Of a stretch of DNA of 8,341 bases, positions 1 to 5,595 are shown piece after piece (the stretch's first letter is position 1; every line of letters starts with the position of its first letter). The stretch is from Deltaproteobacteria bacterium RIFOXYA12_FULL_61_11 (lineage in GTDB: Bacteria > Bdellovibrionota_F > JAHFAK01 > YA12-FULL-61-11), in NCBI GenBank assembly GCA_001799195.1, contig MGSU01000193.1, forward strand, positions 1 to 8,341, in the 5' to 3' direction. Both the position numbers and the translations under genes were made by a program. The notes under the pieces were generated by a model that was not told where the DNA came from, did not search any database, and worked only from the letters and a program-made list of their open reading frames with translations.

Positions 1-2
1 AG

Positions 3-470
3 ATATATGCACTAGGTCTAGGTGTCCCGGTTGATGAAGTACAAGCACTTATATGGTTTCGTCGTGCTCAATGTACTTGTAATGACCAAGGAAGAGACGA
101 ATACGATATTGCTTTTGAATATATGGGCGGATTTGTGATAAAAAAAGATAGTACCCAAGCAGTAAAATGGCTAATGCACGCGGCACAAGCAGGCAATACC
201 AATGCACAAAAACTGCTCGCTGATGAAAAACAACTAAATTCAAAAGGGTTGATTGTTGATCCAATAATATCTAAATACTGGGTAAAATTTCTAAACAACG
301 AACATCAAGATATTCCTATGGCATGGTCACTAAGTCCTGATTGCCTAGATGACTGCGTACGCGATCGAATTAATAATGGCACTCGATGTAACTATAATAT
401 ATTATTATCCGATTGCCATGATTGGGCAAATGCAAACCTTCAATATTGTATAAACAAATGCAAAAAGTAA
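3..470 (+). CDS. Sel1-like repeat protein with cysteine-rich C-terminus (5' end outside the window)
   Basis: The frame is open from the left edge, so the start lies upstream and only the last 155 residues are visible. Two Sel1-type (TPR-like) helical repeats can be read. The first has the pattern YALGLGVPVDEVQALIWFRRA. The second, spaced as expected, has YMGG, DSTQAVKWLMHAAQAG and NTNAQKLL. After the repeats comes a tail of about 45 residues with six cysteines spaced C-x3-C-x10-C-x8-C-x10-C-x3-C. The first repeat ends with two more cysteines (CTC). That many ordered cysteines suggests disulfides, and hence a periplasmic or secreted protein; this is inferred, as the N-terminus is not visible. 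Sel1 proteins usually act as protein-interaction scaffolds in signalling, envelope or host-interaction roles. The stop overlaps the start of the next gene by 13 bases. Base composition is AT-rich, unlike the genes to the right. The family call is fairly sure; the specific role is unknown. Confidence 0.75.
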   Translation: MYALGLGVPVDEVQALIWFRRAQCTCNDQGRDEYDIAFEYMGGFVIKKDSTQAVKWLMHAAQAGNTNAQKLLADEKQLNSKGLIVDPIISKYWVKFLNNEHQDIPMAWSLSPDCLDDCVRDRINNGTRCNYNILLSDCHDWANANLQYCINKCKK

Positions 471-889
471 TTATTATTGTGAGATATATCTCATTTCTAG
501 CTCTATTCCTTTCATGTGTTCTTATTATTGTTATCAAAATGTACGATTCCGGTGTTATCTCTATTGTTGGCGACATGCGCATTGGTGTATATATTTATTT
601 GATTATTTTACTGTTTCCTTCCAGCCTTGTAGGTTTTGTTTTATTTCGGACAATTGAAAATATTTATTATTCGGATATTAATGGAGAATTAATTGGAAAT
701 AATCCACCATTTGACATGCATGACCTATGTGTTATTTCAATAATCATTCCTGGTTTATTACAATGGCTGGTTATTCTTTTTCTTTCAGATAGATATTTCA
801 ATATTAAAGGTCAATTAATGGAAAAAATAATAAAACATGTTTCTCGGCTGAAATGGAAACGCAACATACACAGGAAAAAATCAGCATGA
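458..889 (+). CDS. Small membrane protein with three predicted transmembrane helices, function unknown
   Basis: I do not recognise the family. From the ATG at 458 the product is 143 residues with hydrophobic segments at about 4-28, 42-64 and 90-110. A loop between segments two and three contains NGELIGNNPPFD. The C-terminus is basic (KWKRNIHRKK), which suggests by the positive-inside rule that it is cytoplasmic. The frame also has an ATG at 422, which would add twelve residues (MGKCKPSILYKQ) and lengthen the overlap with the Sel1 gene. I prefer 458 because it leads straight into the first hydrophobic segment and gives the shorter 13-base overlap. Neither start has a clear Shine-Dalgarno sequence, so translation may be coupled to the Sel1 gene. 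AT-rich third positions match the gene upstream. The last codon overlaps the next ORF in an ATGA junction. Confidence 0.6.
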   Translation: MQKVIIIVRYISFLALFLSCVLIIVIKMYDSGVISIVGDMRIGVYIYLIILLFPSSLVGFVLFRTIENIYYSDINGELIGNNPPFDMHDLCVISIIIPGLLQWLVILFLSDRYFNIKGQLMEKIIKHVSRLKWKRNIHRKKSA

Positions 890-1113
890 AAGTAAATCCC
901 TACTATTGTTTCACTCTGGCCGATGTGAACAGAAGTTACTTGCCGGATGCTCATTATTGGATTTTTCTCAATCCCAACACCGCGCAAGGCGCGGACTTCT
1001 TGAAGATTGCGCTGCCTCCTACGCGCCGCTTTGACCCAAGACTGAATGCTTTCCGGGGCTCACCTCTTGCGCTTGATCTGCGACCGAGGTACATCGAGCA
1101 GGTGAACCCTTGA
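886..1113 (+). CDS. Short ORF spanning the composition break; probably a gene start fused to foreign sequence
   Basis: The ATG at 886-888 overlaps the stop of the membrane-protein gene (ATGA) and is preceded by AGGA at 872-875, ten bases away, so the start looks genuine. It encodes 75 residues beginning MKVNPYYCFTLADV. The first 28 or so residues lie in moderately AT-rich DNA. From about position 971 the DNA becomes GC-rich (30 G or C in 971-1020) and the remaining 47 or so residues are encoded in a composition like that of the right-hand cluster. The stop TGA (1111-1113) overlaps the cysC ribosome binding site. The simplest reading is that the N-terminus belongs to the left operon and was joined by chance in frame to unrelated sequence. 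The second half contains DPRLNAFRG, which faintly resembles the beginning of NlpC/P60-associated SH3 domains; I give this little weight. A genuine small gene is possible. Confidence 0.35.
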   Translation: MKVNPYYCFTLADVNRSYLPDAHYWIFLNPNTAQGADFLKIALPPTRRFDPRLNAFRGSPLALDLRPRYIEQVNP

Positions 1114-1118
1114 GGAGG
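1112..1118 (+). promoter_or_regulatory. Ribosome binding site of cysC
   Basis: GAGGAGG lies nine bases before the ATG at 1128, a near-ideal Shine-Dalgarno sequence. It decides the start: an in-frame TTG at 1110 sits on top of this site and so is unlikely to be used. Confidence 0.8.
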
Positions 1119-1127
1119 AACCCACTC

Positions 1128-1784
1128 ATGACCCCCAAGAGTGATCGAACCGACCTCGCGACCCGAGCGTTGAGCGAACCAGGAGCCAACCCGGCCTCGG
1201 CCCATCTCACCCGTCAGCCGGGCCAGGTCTCGAGGCAGGAGCGCGAGCGAGCCCTCGGGCAACCCGGTTTGACCGTCTGGTTCACCGGTCTCTCGGCCTC
1301 GGGCAAGTCGACCCTTGCCTCTGCTCTGGAACGGACCCTCGTCAATCGAGGCCGAGCGGTCTATTATCTCGATGGCGACAATGTCCGGTTGGGCTTGAAC
1401 CGCGATCTCGGCTTCAGCCATGAAGCCCGCAGCGAGAACATCCGGCGTATTGCCGAAGTCTCGAGGCTGTTCAACGATGCCGGGTTGATCGTGCTGGCCG
1501 CCTTCATCTCGCCCTACCGCGCCGACCGCGATCGGGCCAGAGAGATCGTCGGTCCTGCTTCATTCCTGGAGGTCTATCTCAGCGCCCCCCTCGCGGTGTG
1601 CGAAGCTCGGGATCCCAAAGGTTTGTATCGTCGGGCACGGCGGGGGGAAATTCCCGAGTTCACGGGCATTTCCGCGCCGTACGAAGCTCCCCTGGCGCCG
1701 GAGTTGATCCTCCCGGCCGAGATGTCCGTCGTGCAGGCGGTCGAGGCCTTGTTGGCGCTGCTGCTCAGTCGCGGCGTGAGTTGA
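1128..1784 (+). CDS. cysC: Adenylylsulfate kinase (APS kinase)
   Basis: This cytoplasmic enzyme phosphorylates adenosine 5'-phosphosulfate with ATP to make PAPS, the sulfate donor for sulfotransferases and for assimilatory reduction. The product is 218 residues, close to the usual size for single-domain CysC (about 200), with a charged N-terminal extension of about 45. Visible motifs are the P-loop GLSASGKST (54-62), DGDNVR (82-87), the helix HEARSENIRRIAEVSRLF (98-115), FISPYRADR (126-134), DPKGLYRRAR (162-171) and FTGISAPYEAP (178-188). All key positions look intact. There is no fused CysN or sulfurylase domain. No promoter is recognisable upstream, where the sequence soon runs into the composition break. 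The 3' end overlaps the convergent methyltransferase gene by 20 bases. Next to glycan genes, a role in polysaccharide sulfation is a reasonable inference, but neither cysD/cysN nor a sulfotransferase is in view. Confidence 0.95.
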   Translation: MTPKSDRTDLATRALSEPGANPASAHLTRQPGQVSRQERERALGQPGLTVWFTGLSASGKSTLASALERTLVNRGRAVYYLDGDNVRLGLNRDLGFSHEARSENIRRIAEVSRLFNDAGLIVLAAFISPYRADRDRAREIVGPASFLEVYLSAPLAVCEARDPKGLYRRARRGEIPEFTGISAPYEAPLAPELILPAEMSVVQAVEALLALLLSRGVS

Positions 1785-2427
1785 ACTGCGGAAATCCTCC
1801 CGAGGCGGTAGTTCCGGTCCCGATAAAGACCAGCCGGCGTTCGTTGGCGAATGGGCCGAGGGTATACCAAGGGAGATCCTGCCCAGCGAGCAGGGCTGCC
1901 GGTCGGTGGTGGTAGGGATAGCCCGGGGCCTCGACCACGTCGAGACACAGCAGGCCATGGGGGGCGAGGTGTTGGTCACAGATCCGACGGACGAGAGCTT
2001 CGGCTTCGGCGGGGGGCAGGTCGTGTAGCCAGTTCAAGGCCAGGACCAGGTCGAAGCGGCCAGGGGGGAGGTCGACGTCGAGGTTGCGGGTGTGGAAAGA
2101 AAGGTCGCCGGTTCCGGCATGATCGCCCCAAATACCCAAGAGAGAAGCCGCGGCGATGACCCGGGGATCCGGATCCCAGCCCAGCCGTTCTGTGAAGGGC
2201 AACCGGCGCAACAGATCGCCGAGACCGCAACCCAGGTCTAGGACTCGACCGCGCCGAGGTTCCGGGAGGGCTCTGGCGAGTTCGACCACGGCAGCGGCAT
2301 AATCCTTGGCCTCATAGGGGATACAGTGCCAAGCGTCGAAACCGTAGCGCAGGCGCAAGAGGCACCGCGCTCCTCGGGAGAGGCGCCGACGAAAGGCCCT
2401 CCGTACCTGCAGACGCTCATCGGGCAT
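1765..2427 (-). CDS. Class I SAM-dependent methyltransferase
   Basis: This is a Rossmann-fold methyltransferase of 220 residues. Motif I is VLDLGCGLG (62-70), the acidic residue of motif II is in GWDPD (83-87), and motif IV is FDLVLALNWLHDL (125-137). The stretch LAPHGLLCLDVVEAPG follows as the usual strand 5 and loop. The N-terminus is rich in arginine (RRAFRRRLSRGARCLLRLR), perhaps binding an acidic or membrane-linked substrate; this is inferred. I chose the ATG at 2427. It follows a weak purine run (GGGGA) and overlaps the deacetylase gene by 11 bases. The TTG at 2472 would extend the overlap to 56 bases. It is the last gene of the minus-strand cluster and meets cysC tail to tail, with 20 bases of shared coding sequence and no room for a terminator between them. 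The acceptor is probably a sugar or a glycolipid intermediate, judging only by neighbours. Confidence 0.85.
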   Translation of the reverse strand: MPDERLQVRRAFRRRLSRGARCLLRLRYGFDAWHCIPYEAKDYAAAVVELARALPEPRRGRVLDLGCGLGDLLRRLPFTERLGWDPDPRVIAAASLLGIWGDHAGTGDLSFHTRNLDVDLPPGRFDLVLALNWLHDLPPAEAEALVRRICDQHLAPHGLLCLDVVEAPGYPYHHRPAALLAGQDLPWYTLGPFANERRLVFIGTGTTASGGFPQFNSRRD

Positions 2428-3178
2428 GCTTTCCCCGTTCTCTCGCGCGACGAGCCAAGATGAGGGCTCCAAGAGCGTAATCCAATGGACCCCGCGACGA
2501 TGGGAGCGCCCCGGTCAAGAGCTCGTCGAGGCTGCCGAGCACTGCTGCGGAGTGCTCGTGGAGGAAGCTGTCCAAGGCCTCGAGGTCGCGTGGTCCAAGG
2601 TTGTCGGGATGCAGGCAGATCGTCCAGAAGCCCCAGGTCCTGGGGGTGGGAGTCCAGGTTTGTTGGGGTAACCACCGGAAACCGCAGCGGGAGAAGGGCC
2701 GCAGGGCAAGGCCATCGCTAATGCACCGTATCGGGGTGACCTGACGCAGCGCCGCAAGGGTGACGTGGTCCAGGCTGTGCCAGGGGGCAACGAACAGTCG
2801 CGGTTCCAGACCCTCGGTCCGGAACACGGTCAGGCCGGCGGCGAGCTTGCTGCGTTGCAGCCCGAGTGGTAGTCCGGCGAACTCCGAGGCTCGGTTGAAG
2901 GGCACCAGCCCTGCTTCCCGGGTGAGCTTGAGATGGTGGTGGCCGTGCAGCGCGAGCTCCCAACCCCGGTCGCGCCAGGTTCGCACCCTCGCCCAGAAAT
3001 CAGGGTCGGCCGGCGCTCGGCACAGCGTGGGATCGCGGTTGTCGGGAATGACGGCCACCAGGGGGCTGACCCCGTGCCGGTCGAGCAGGGCTTCGATCCG
3101 GGTCCAGGCGTTCAGGTCCATGGTCGGACAGGCGTCGTCGAGGCGGAGGAGGTAGCGTACCTGTTGGGGATGGTTCAT
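2417..3178 (-). CDS. Polysaccharide deacetylase-like protein (DUF2334 type)
   Basis: The 253-residue product has the layout of DUF2334 proteins, relatives of the NodB carbohydrate esterase fold. It begins almost at once with YLLRLDDACPTMD, giving the paired aspartates D14-D15. VAVIPDNRD (41-49) and the metal-binding pattern HGHHH (H78-x3-H82) follow. SEFAGLPL (98-105) and APWHSLD (131-137) complete the recognisable set. Such enzymes are thought to hydrolyse N- or O-acetyl groups from sugars using a divalent metal; the activity of DUF2334 members is mostly inferred from the fold. There is no signal peptide, so it would act in the cytoplasm, perhaps on a lipid-linked intermediate. The ATG at 3178 fits the domain start, but the bases before it are C-rich with no Shine-Dalgarno. 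A 43-base gap separates it from the Trp-rich gene upstream, with which it probably shares a transcript. Confidence 0.85.
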   Translation of the reverse strand: MNHPQQVRYLLRLDDACPTMDLNAWTRIEALLDRHGVSPLVAVIPDNRDPTLCRAPADPDFWARVRTWRDRGWELALHGHHHLKLTREAGLVPFNRASEFAGLPLGLQRSKLAAGLTVFRTEGLEPRLFVAPWHSLDHVTLAALRQVTPIRCISDGLALRPFSRCGFRWLPQQTWTPTPRTWGFWTICLHPDNLGPRDLEALDSFLHEHSAAVLGSLDELLTGALPSSRGPLDYALGALILARRARERGKHAR

Positions 3179-3221
3179 CGTGCGGGGGTTGGCTCGTGGG
3201 GGGGTTGGAGGAGCGGCGGGC

Positions 3222-3488
3222 TCAGTTCCTGGCCCAGACTTCCTTGGTCCAGGTCGTCGAGGTCTGGGCGACCCAGGGGTTCTTGCGGACCGTGTTCCAC
3301 ACGAAGTCCTCGAGCTGCTCGGGAGTCTCGGCCTTCACTTCGAAGCACATGTCCCAGTCGCCCATGGTGGTCCAGGCTCTCTTGACCGGTTTCCATTCCT
3401 TGACCCAGTCCCAGTTCTTCCAGTGGCCATTGGTGGTGTGGTTGTACTGGTCGTTCCATTTGACCCACAGGTGTGCGTTCCAACCCAT
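3222..3488 (-). CDS. Tryptophan-rich small protein resembling a stand-alone Lrp/AsnC ligand-binding (RAM) domain
   Basis: The product is only 88 residues. The second half reads like the ligand-binding half of Lrp/AsnC regulators: a strand ending TTMGDWDMCFEVKA (40-53), a helix TPEQLEDFVWNTVRKNP (55-71), then VAQTSTTWTKEVWA (73-86), matching the familiar pattern G-D-[YW]-D, E-A-x-x-P/L-x-x-L, P-x-V-x-x-T-x-T. The first strand would be NAHLWVKWN (4-12). There is no DNA-binding helix-turn-helix, so it is not an ordinary regulator. Thirteen residues are tryptophan (3, 8, 11, 23, 26, 28, 32, 39, 45, 64, 72, 80, 85), nearly 15%, which is extreme. Known stand-alone RAM proteins form dimers or higher rings and bind small molecules; a sugar, aromatic or redox partner here would be a guess. 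The start at 3488 is set by AAGGAGG five bases upstream. It lies between glycan genes but has an apparent promoter of its own. Confidence 0.7.
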   Translation of the reverse strand: MGWNAHLWVKWNDQYNHTTNGHWKNWDWVKEWKPVKRAWTTMGDWDMCFEVKAETPEQLEDFVWNTVRKNPWVAQTSTTWTKEVWARN

Positions 3489-3493
3489 GCGAT

Positions 3494-3500
3494 CCTCCTT
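3494..3500 (-). promoter_or_regulatory. Ribosome binding site of the Trp-rich RAM-like gene
   Basis: On the minus strand AAGGAGG stands five bases before the ATG at 3488. It is the strongest Shine-Dalgarno of the minus-strand genes here and picks 3488 over the ATG at 3503, which would overlap this site. Confidence 0.75.
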
Positions 3501-3542
3501 CATGGTTCGCGCTTCGGCCGTCTCGTGAGCGGCCTTGGTACA

Positions 3543-3571
3543 GTGATAGCGCGACCGCGGTTCTTGTGCAA
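3543..3571 (-). promoter_or_regulatory. Weak sigma70-like promoter candidate for the Trp-rich gene
   Basis: Reading the minus strand, TTGCAC (3571-3566) is followed after exactly 17 bases by TATCAC (3548-3543). The -10 box matches the consensus at four of six positions and the -35 at three of six, so the match is modest. The placement is sensible: just beyond the terminator-like hairpin and about 55 bases before the start codon at 3488. Chance occurrence cannot be excluded. Confidence 0.3.
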
Positions 3572-3573
3572 GC

Positions 3574-3598
3574 GACAAAGAAAGGGAGGCGGCTCCCC
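3574..3598 (-). terminator. Candidate intrinsic terminator after the GT4 gene
   Basis: On the minus strand GGGAG (3597-3593), loop CCGC, then CTCCC (3588-3584) form a five-pair stem, extended by one G-U pair, directly followed by the T-rich tail TTTCTTTGTC (3583-3574). It lies about 40 bases past the stop of the GT4 glycosyltransferase. The stem is short and the tail interrupted, so termination may be partial. Confidence 0.4.
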
Positions 3599-3610
3599 GA
3601 AGTGGGGGAG
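3593..3610 (-). other. Alternative hairpin competing with the terminator stem
   Basis: CTCCCC (3610-3605 on the minus strand) can pair with GGGGAG (3598-3593) around a six-base loop. The GGGGAG arm is the same segment that forms the first arm of the terminator stem, so only one of the two hairpins can form at a time. This is the geometry of an attenuator, though it could be chance in GC-rich DNA. Confidence 0.3.
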
Positions 3611-3638
3611 AGTGAGTTTGTCTATGGGTTTGAGCTGG

Positions 3639-4796
3639 TCACCGGTATAGGAGCGAGGCATAGAGGGCTTCGTAGGCGGCGAGTATGACGGCCGGTGCAT
3701 GGCGTTGTTCGGCCACGGACCGACCGGCTTGGCCCAGGCGCTTGGCCAGCTCGGGTTTGGTGAGCAGGTGATCGATCGCCGCGGCCAGTTTGCGAGGATG
3801 CTCGGGGGGAACCAACAGACCGGCCTGGCCGTGAGCGAGCAGCTCGGGCACCCCGCCCACGGAGGTGGCCACCACAGGTATTGCCCGGGCCATGGCCTCG
3901 AGCAGGGCATTGGGGGAGCCCTCGGCAGAGGAGGCCAAGACGACGATCGCGCTGGCGGCGAGGAGTTCGAAGGGGTTGTCGAGGCCGCCGGTCAAGAATA
4001 CTTTGTCCTGTAACCCGTTGCGTTCGAGGTCTTCCCGGAGCGAGGCGGCGTAGGCCTCGTCGGAGGGAGTGAGCGGTGCTCCTGCCAGGACGAGGAGCGC
4101 GTCGTCGGTTCGGACCAGCTTCATTGCCTTGAGAAGGTCGTGCTGCCGCTTCACGGGCCGGAGGTTTGCCAGGCAGGTCACTATGTTGCCTCCTCGCGGG
4201 AGACCGAGGCGGCTGCGCAGGTTCGCCGGAGCCTCGGGCAGGGGCATCGCGGGGAGGTCGACGGCATTGGGGATTACGGATATTCGGGAGGGAGCGAGAC
4301 CCTCGGCCGCGAGCGCGTGGTCACGCACCGCCGCGCAGTTGGCCACGAAATGGGCGGTGTGACGGTTGCGCCAGCGTTCGAAGATCGTGAGCGGGCGTTG
4401 GAGACGGTCATGTTGGAGGTTGCGCCGCTCGGCGAGGAAGGGGAGTTTCCCGACGAGGCGGGAAGCCAGGCCGTCGAGCACCTGGGTGCCGGTCAGCCGG
4501 GACGGGGCGTTGTGCAGGAAGGAGTGTACCAGGGAGATGTCTTCGCGTTCGAGGAGAAGCAGCAGTTTCAGCAGATCGAAGGGCCGAGCAGGCCGGAGTT
4601 GCAGGCGATCGACCGCGATACCCGCGGCCTCGAGGGCTGATCTGTGAGGGCCGTCCTCACCGACATTGACCACGTGAACCTTAAACCGTCGGCGGTCCAG
4701 GCCGAGCGCCAGGGTGCAGAGGTGTTTCTCGGTCCCTCCGAGGGCGAGGCCGGGAGCCAAGAAGAGGAGGTTGTGGGTGGGGAGTGCTGCAACCAT
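3639..4796 (-). CDS. GT4-family glycosyltransferase
   Basis: This is a retaining glycosyltransferase with two Rossmann domains (GT-B fold), 385 residues, normal for GT4. The N-terminal domain starts HNLLFLAPGLALGGTEKHL (8-26), with the glycine-rich acceptor loop typical of the family. The linker region carries ISVIPNAVD (172-180). The donor domain has CLANLRPVKRQHDLL (208-222) with the phosphate-binding Arg/Lys pair, and the EX7E signature E292-GSPNALL-E300, followed by PVVATSVGGVPELL and GQAGLLVP. It transfers a sugar from a nucleotide donor to a growing lipid-linked glycan at the cytoplasmic face of the membrane; the sugar cannot be told. I chose the ATG at 4796, one base after the stop of the methyltransferase gene (TGACATG). 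The frame stays open upstream to 4991, but that extension overlaps the neighbour and is not domain-like. Confidence 0.92.
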   Translation of the reverse strand: MVAALPTHNLLFLAPGLALGGTEKHLCTLALGLDRRRFKVHVVNVGEDGPHRSALEAAGIAVDRLQLRPARPFDLLKLLLLLEREDISLVHSFLHNAPSRLTGTQVLDGLASRLVGKLPFLAERRNLQHDRLQRPLTIFERWRNRHTAHFVANCAAVRDHALAAEGLAPSRISVIPNAVDLPAMPLPEAPANLRSRLGLPRGGNIVTCLANLRPVKRQHDLLKAMKLVRTDDALLVLAGAPLTPSDEAYAASLREDLERNGLQDKVFLTGGLDNPFELLAASAIVVLASSAEGSPNALLEAMARAIPVVATSVGGVPELLAHGQAGLLVPPEHPRKLAAAIDHLLTKPELAKRLGQAGRSVAEQRHAPAVILAAYEALYASLLYR

Positions 4797-4797
4797 G

Positions 4798-5595
4798 TCA
4801 ACGGATCCTGGTGCATCGGAAGTAGCGGGTATAGGTGGTCGTAGCCTGGACTTCGAAGCTGAGTTCGGGGTGTCGTGCTTGATAACGTTCGAAACTTGCT
4901 GGAATTTCATCGACATGGCAACCCCAGTCGTCAAAGGCCAGGTAGGCTGTCGGAGCAAGGGTAGCACGATCGAGTAGGTCCAGGGCTGCATCGCAGGAAC
5001 TGCCCAGGTCGCAATCGAGGTGCGCCAGGACGATGTTCGAGGTCAAGGCCGTGAGTTGGGCTCTGACCTCGGGAGCCTCGAAGAGACCTTCGATGAGATG
5101 CAGGTTGACTGCCGAGAGGTCCCGAAGATGGTGGTAACGGAGGAGATTGGCGCACACGGTCGAGACGCTGCTGTCCGAGAATTGGCCTTGGTGCCAGACC
5201 GTAGAACTGGTCGGCAGGCCTTTGAAACTGTCCACCCCGATGAGGCGGCGCGAGCCGAGACCGACCGAGGTCCGGAACAGGTGCAGCCATGCAAGGCTGA
5301 AGCCCTGGTAGGTGCCGAACTCGACGAAATCTCCGGGCAATCGGTGCTTGGCGATGTCCTCGAAGATCGAACGGAGATGGAGCAACCTGCCAAACTGGTG
5401 CTCGGCCTCTTGCAGTCGGAGTCTCGTGGCGAGGCGGTGTCCCGAGGAGGTGAGCATCCACGGACGAATGGTCCACCAGCAGAGGGGGGCGGCGAACAAC
5501 CAACGGTCGAGACGGTGCCGGCGATGGTCCACTGCCTTGGAAAGCCGTTGCACGATCCGTCCCCCGACCGGGGGTGTTGGGGTCGCTTCTGTCAC
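4798..5595 (-). CDS. TylF/macrocin-type O-methyltransferase
   Basis: The 265-residue product has the TylF family signatures: GDFVEFGTYQG (88-98) as the SAM-binding loop, IGVDSFKGLP (119-128), the acidic segment HLDCDLGSS (192-200) and FDDWGC (221-226). In TylF and its relatives the acidic residues of the later motifs coordinate a magnesium ion beside the sugar hydroxyl that is methylated. A cytoplasmic enzyme that O-methylates a glycan or its nucleotide-sugar precursor is therefore likely. The start is a GTG at 5595 whose last bases overlap the flippase stop (GTGA). A GAGGGGGG run ends four bases before it. A TTG at 5664 in the same frame would overlap the flippase gene by 73 bases and is less likely. 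The first 60 residues are basic with a hydrophobic patch (RWLFAAPLCWWTIRPWML), perhaps for membrane attachment. Confidence 0.88.
   Translation of the reverse strand: MTEATPTPPVGGRIVQRLSKAVDHRRHRLDRWLFAAPLCWWTIRPWMLTSSGHRLATRLRLQEAEHQFGRLLHLRSIFEDIAKHRLPGDFVEFGTYQGFSLAWLHLFRTSVGLGSRRLIGVDSFKGLPTSSTVWHQGQFSDSSVSTVCANLLRYHHLRDLSAVNLHLIEGLFEAPEVRAQLTALTSNIVLAHLDCDLGSSCDAALDLLDRATLAPTAYLAFDDWGCHVDEIPASFERYQARHPELSFEVQATTTYTRYFRCTRIR

Noticed and set aside
980-994. Inverted repeat CCGCGC-AAG-GCGCGG as a terminator for the left operon or an IS end
   Set aside because: There is no T-run after it and no transposase, flanking target-site duplication or matching second end in the window. I keep it only as a mark at the composition break.
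954-1421. Minus-strand open frame of 155 codons across the composition break and the cysC start
   Set aside because: It is antisense to the P-loop region of cysC, has no motif of its own, and shows no Shine-Dalgarno at a sensible start.
4797-4991. Possible 65-residue N-terminal extension of the GT4 glycosyltransferase
   Set aside because: It would overlap the methyltransferase gene completely. The ATG at 4796 gives a normal-length GT4 starting at the first strand, one base past the upstream stop.
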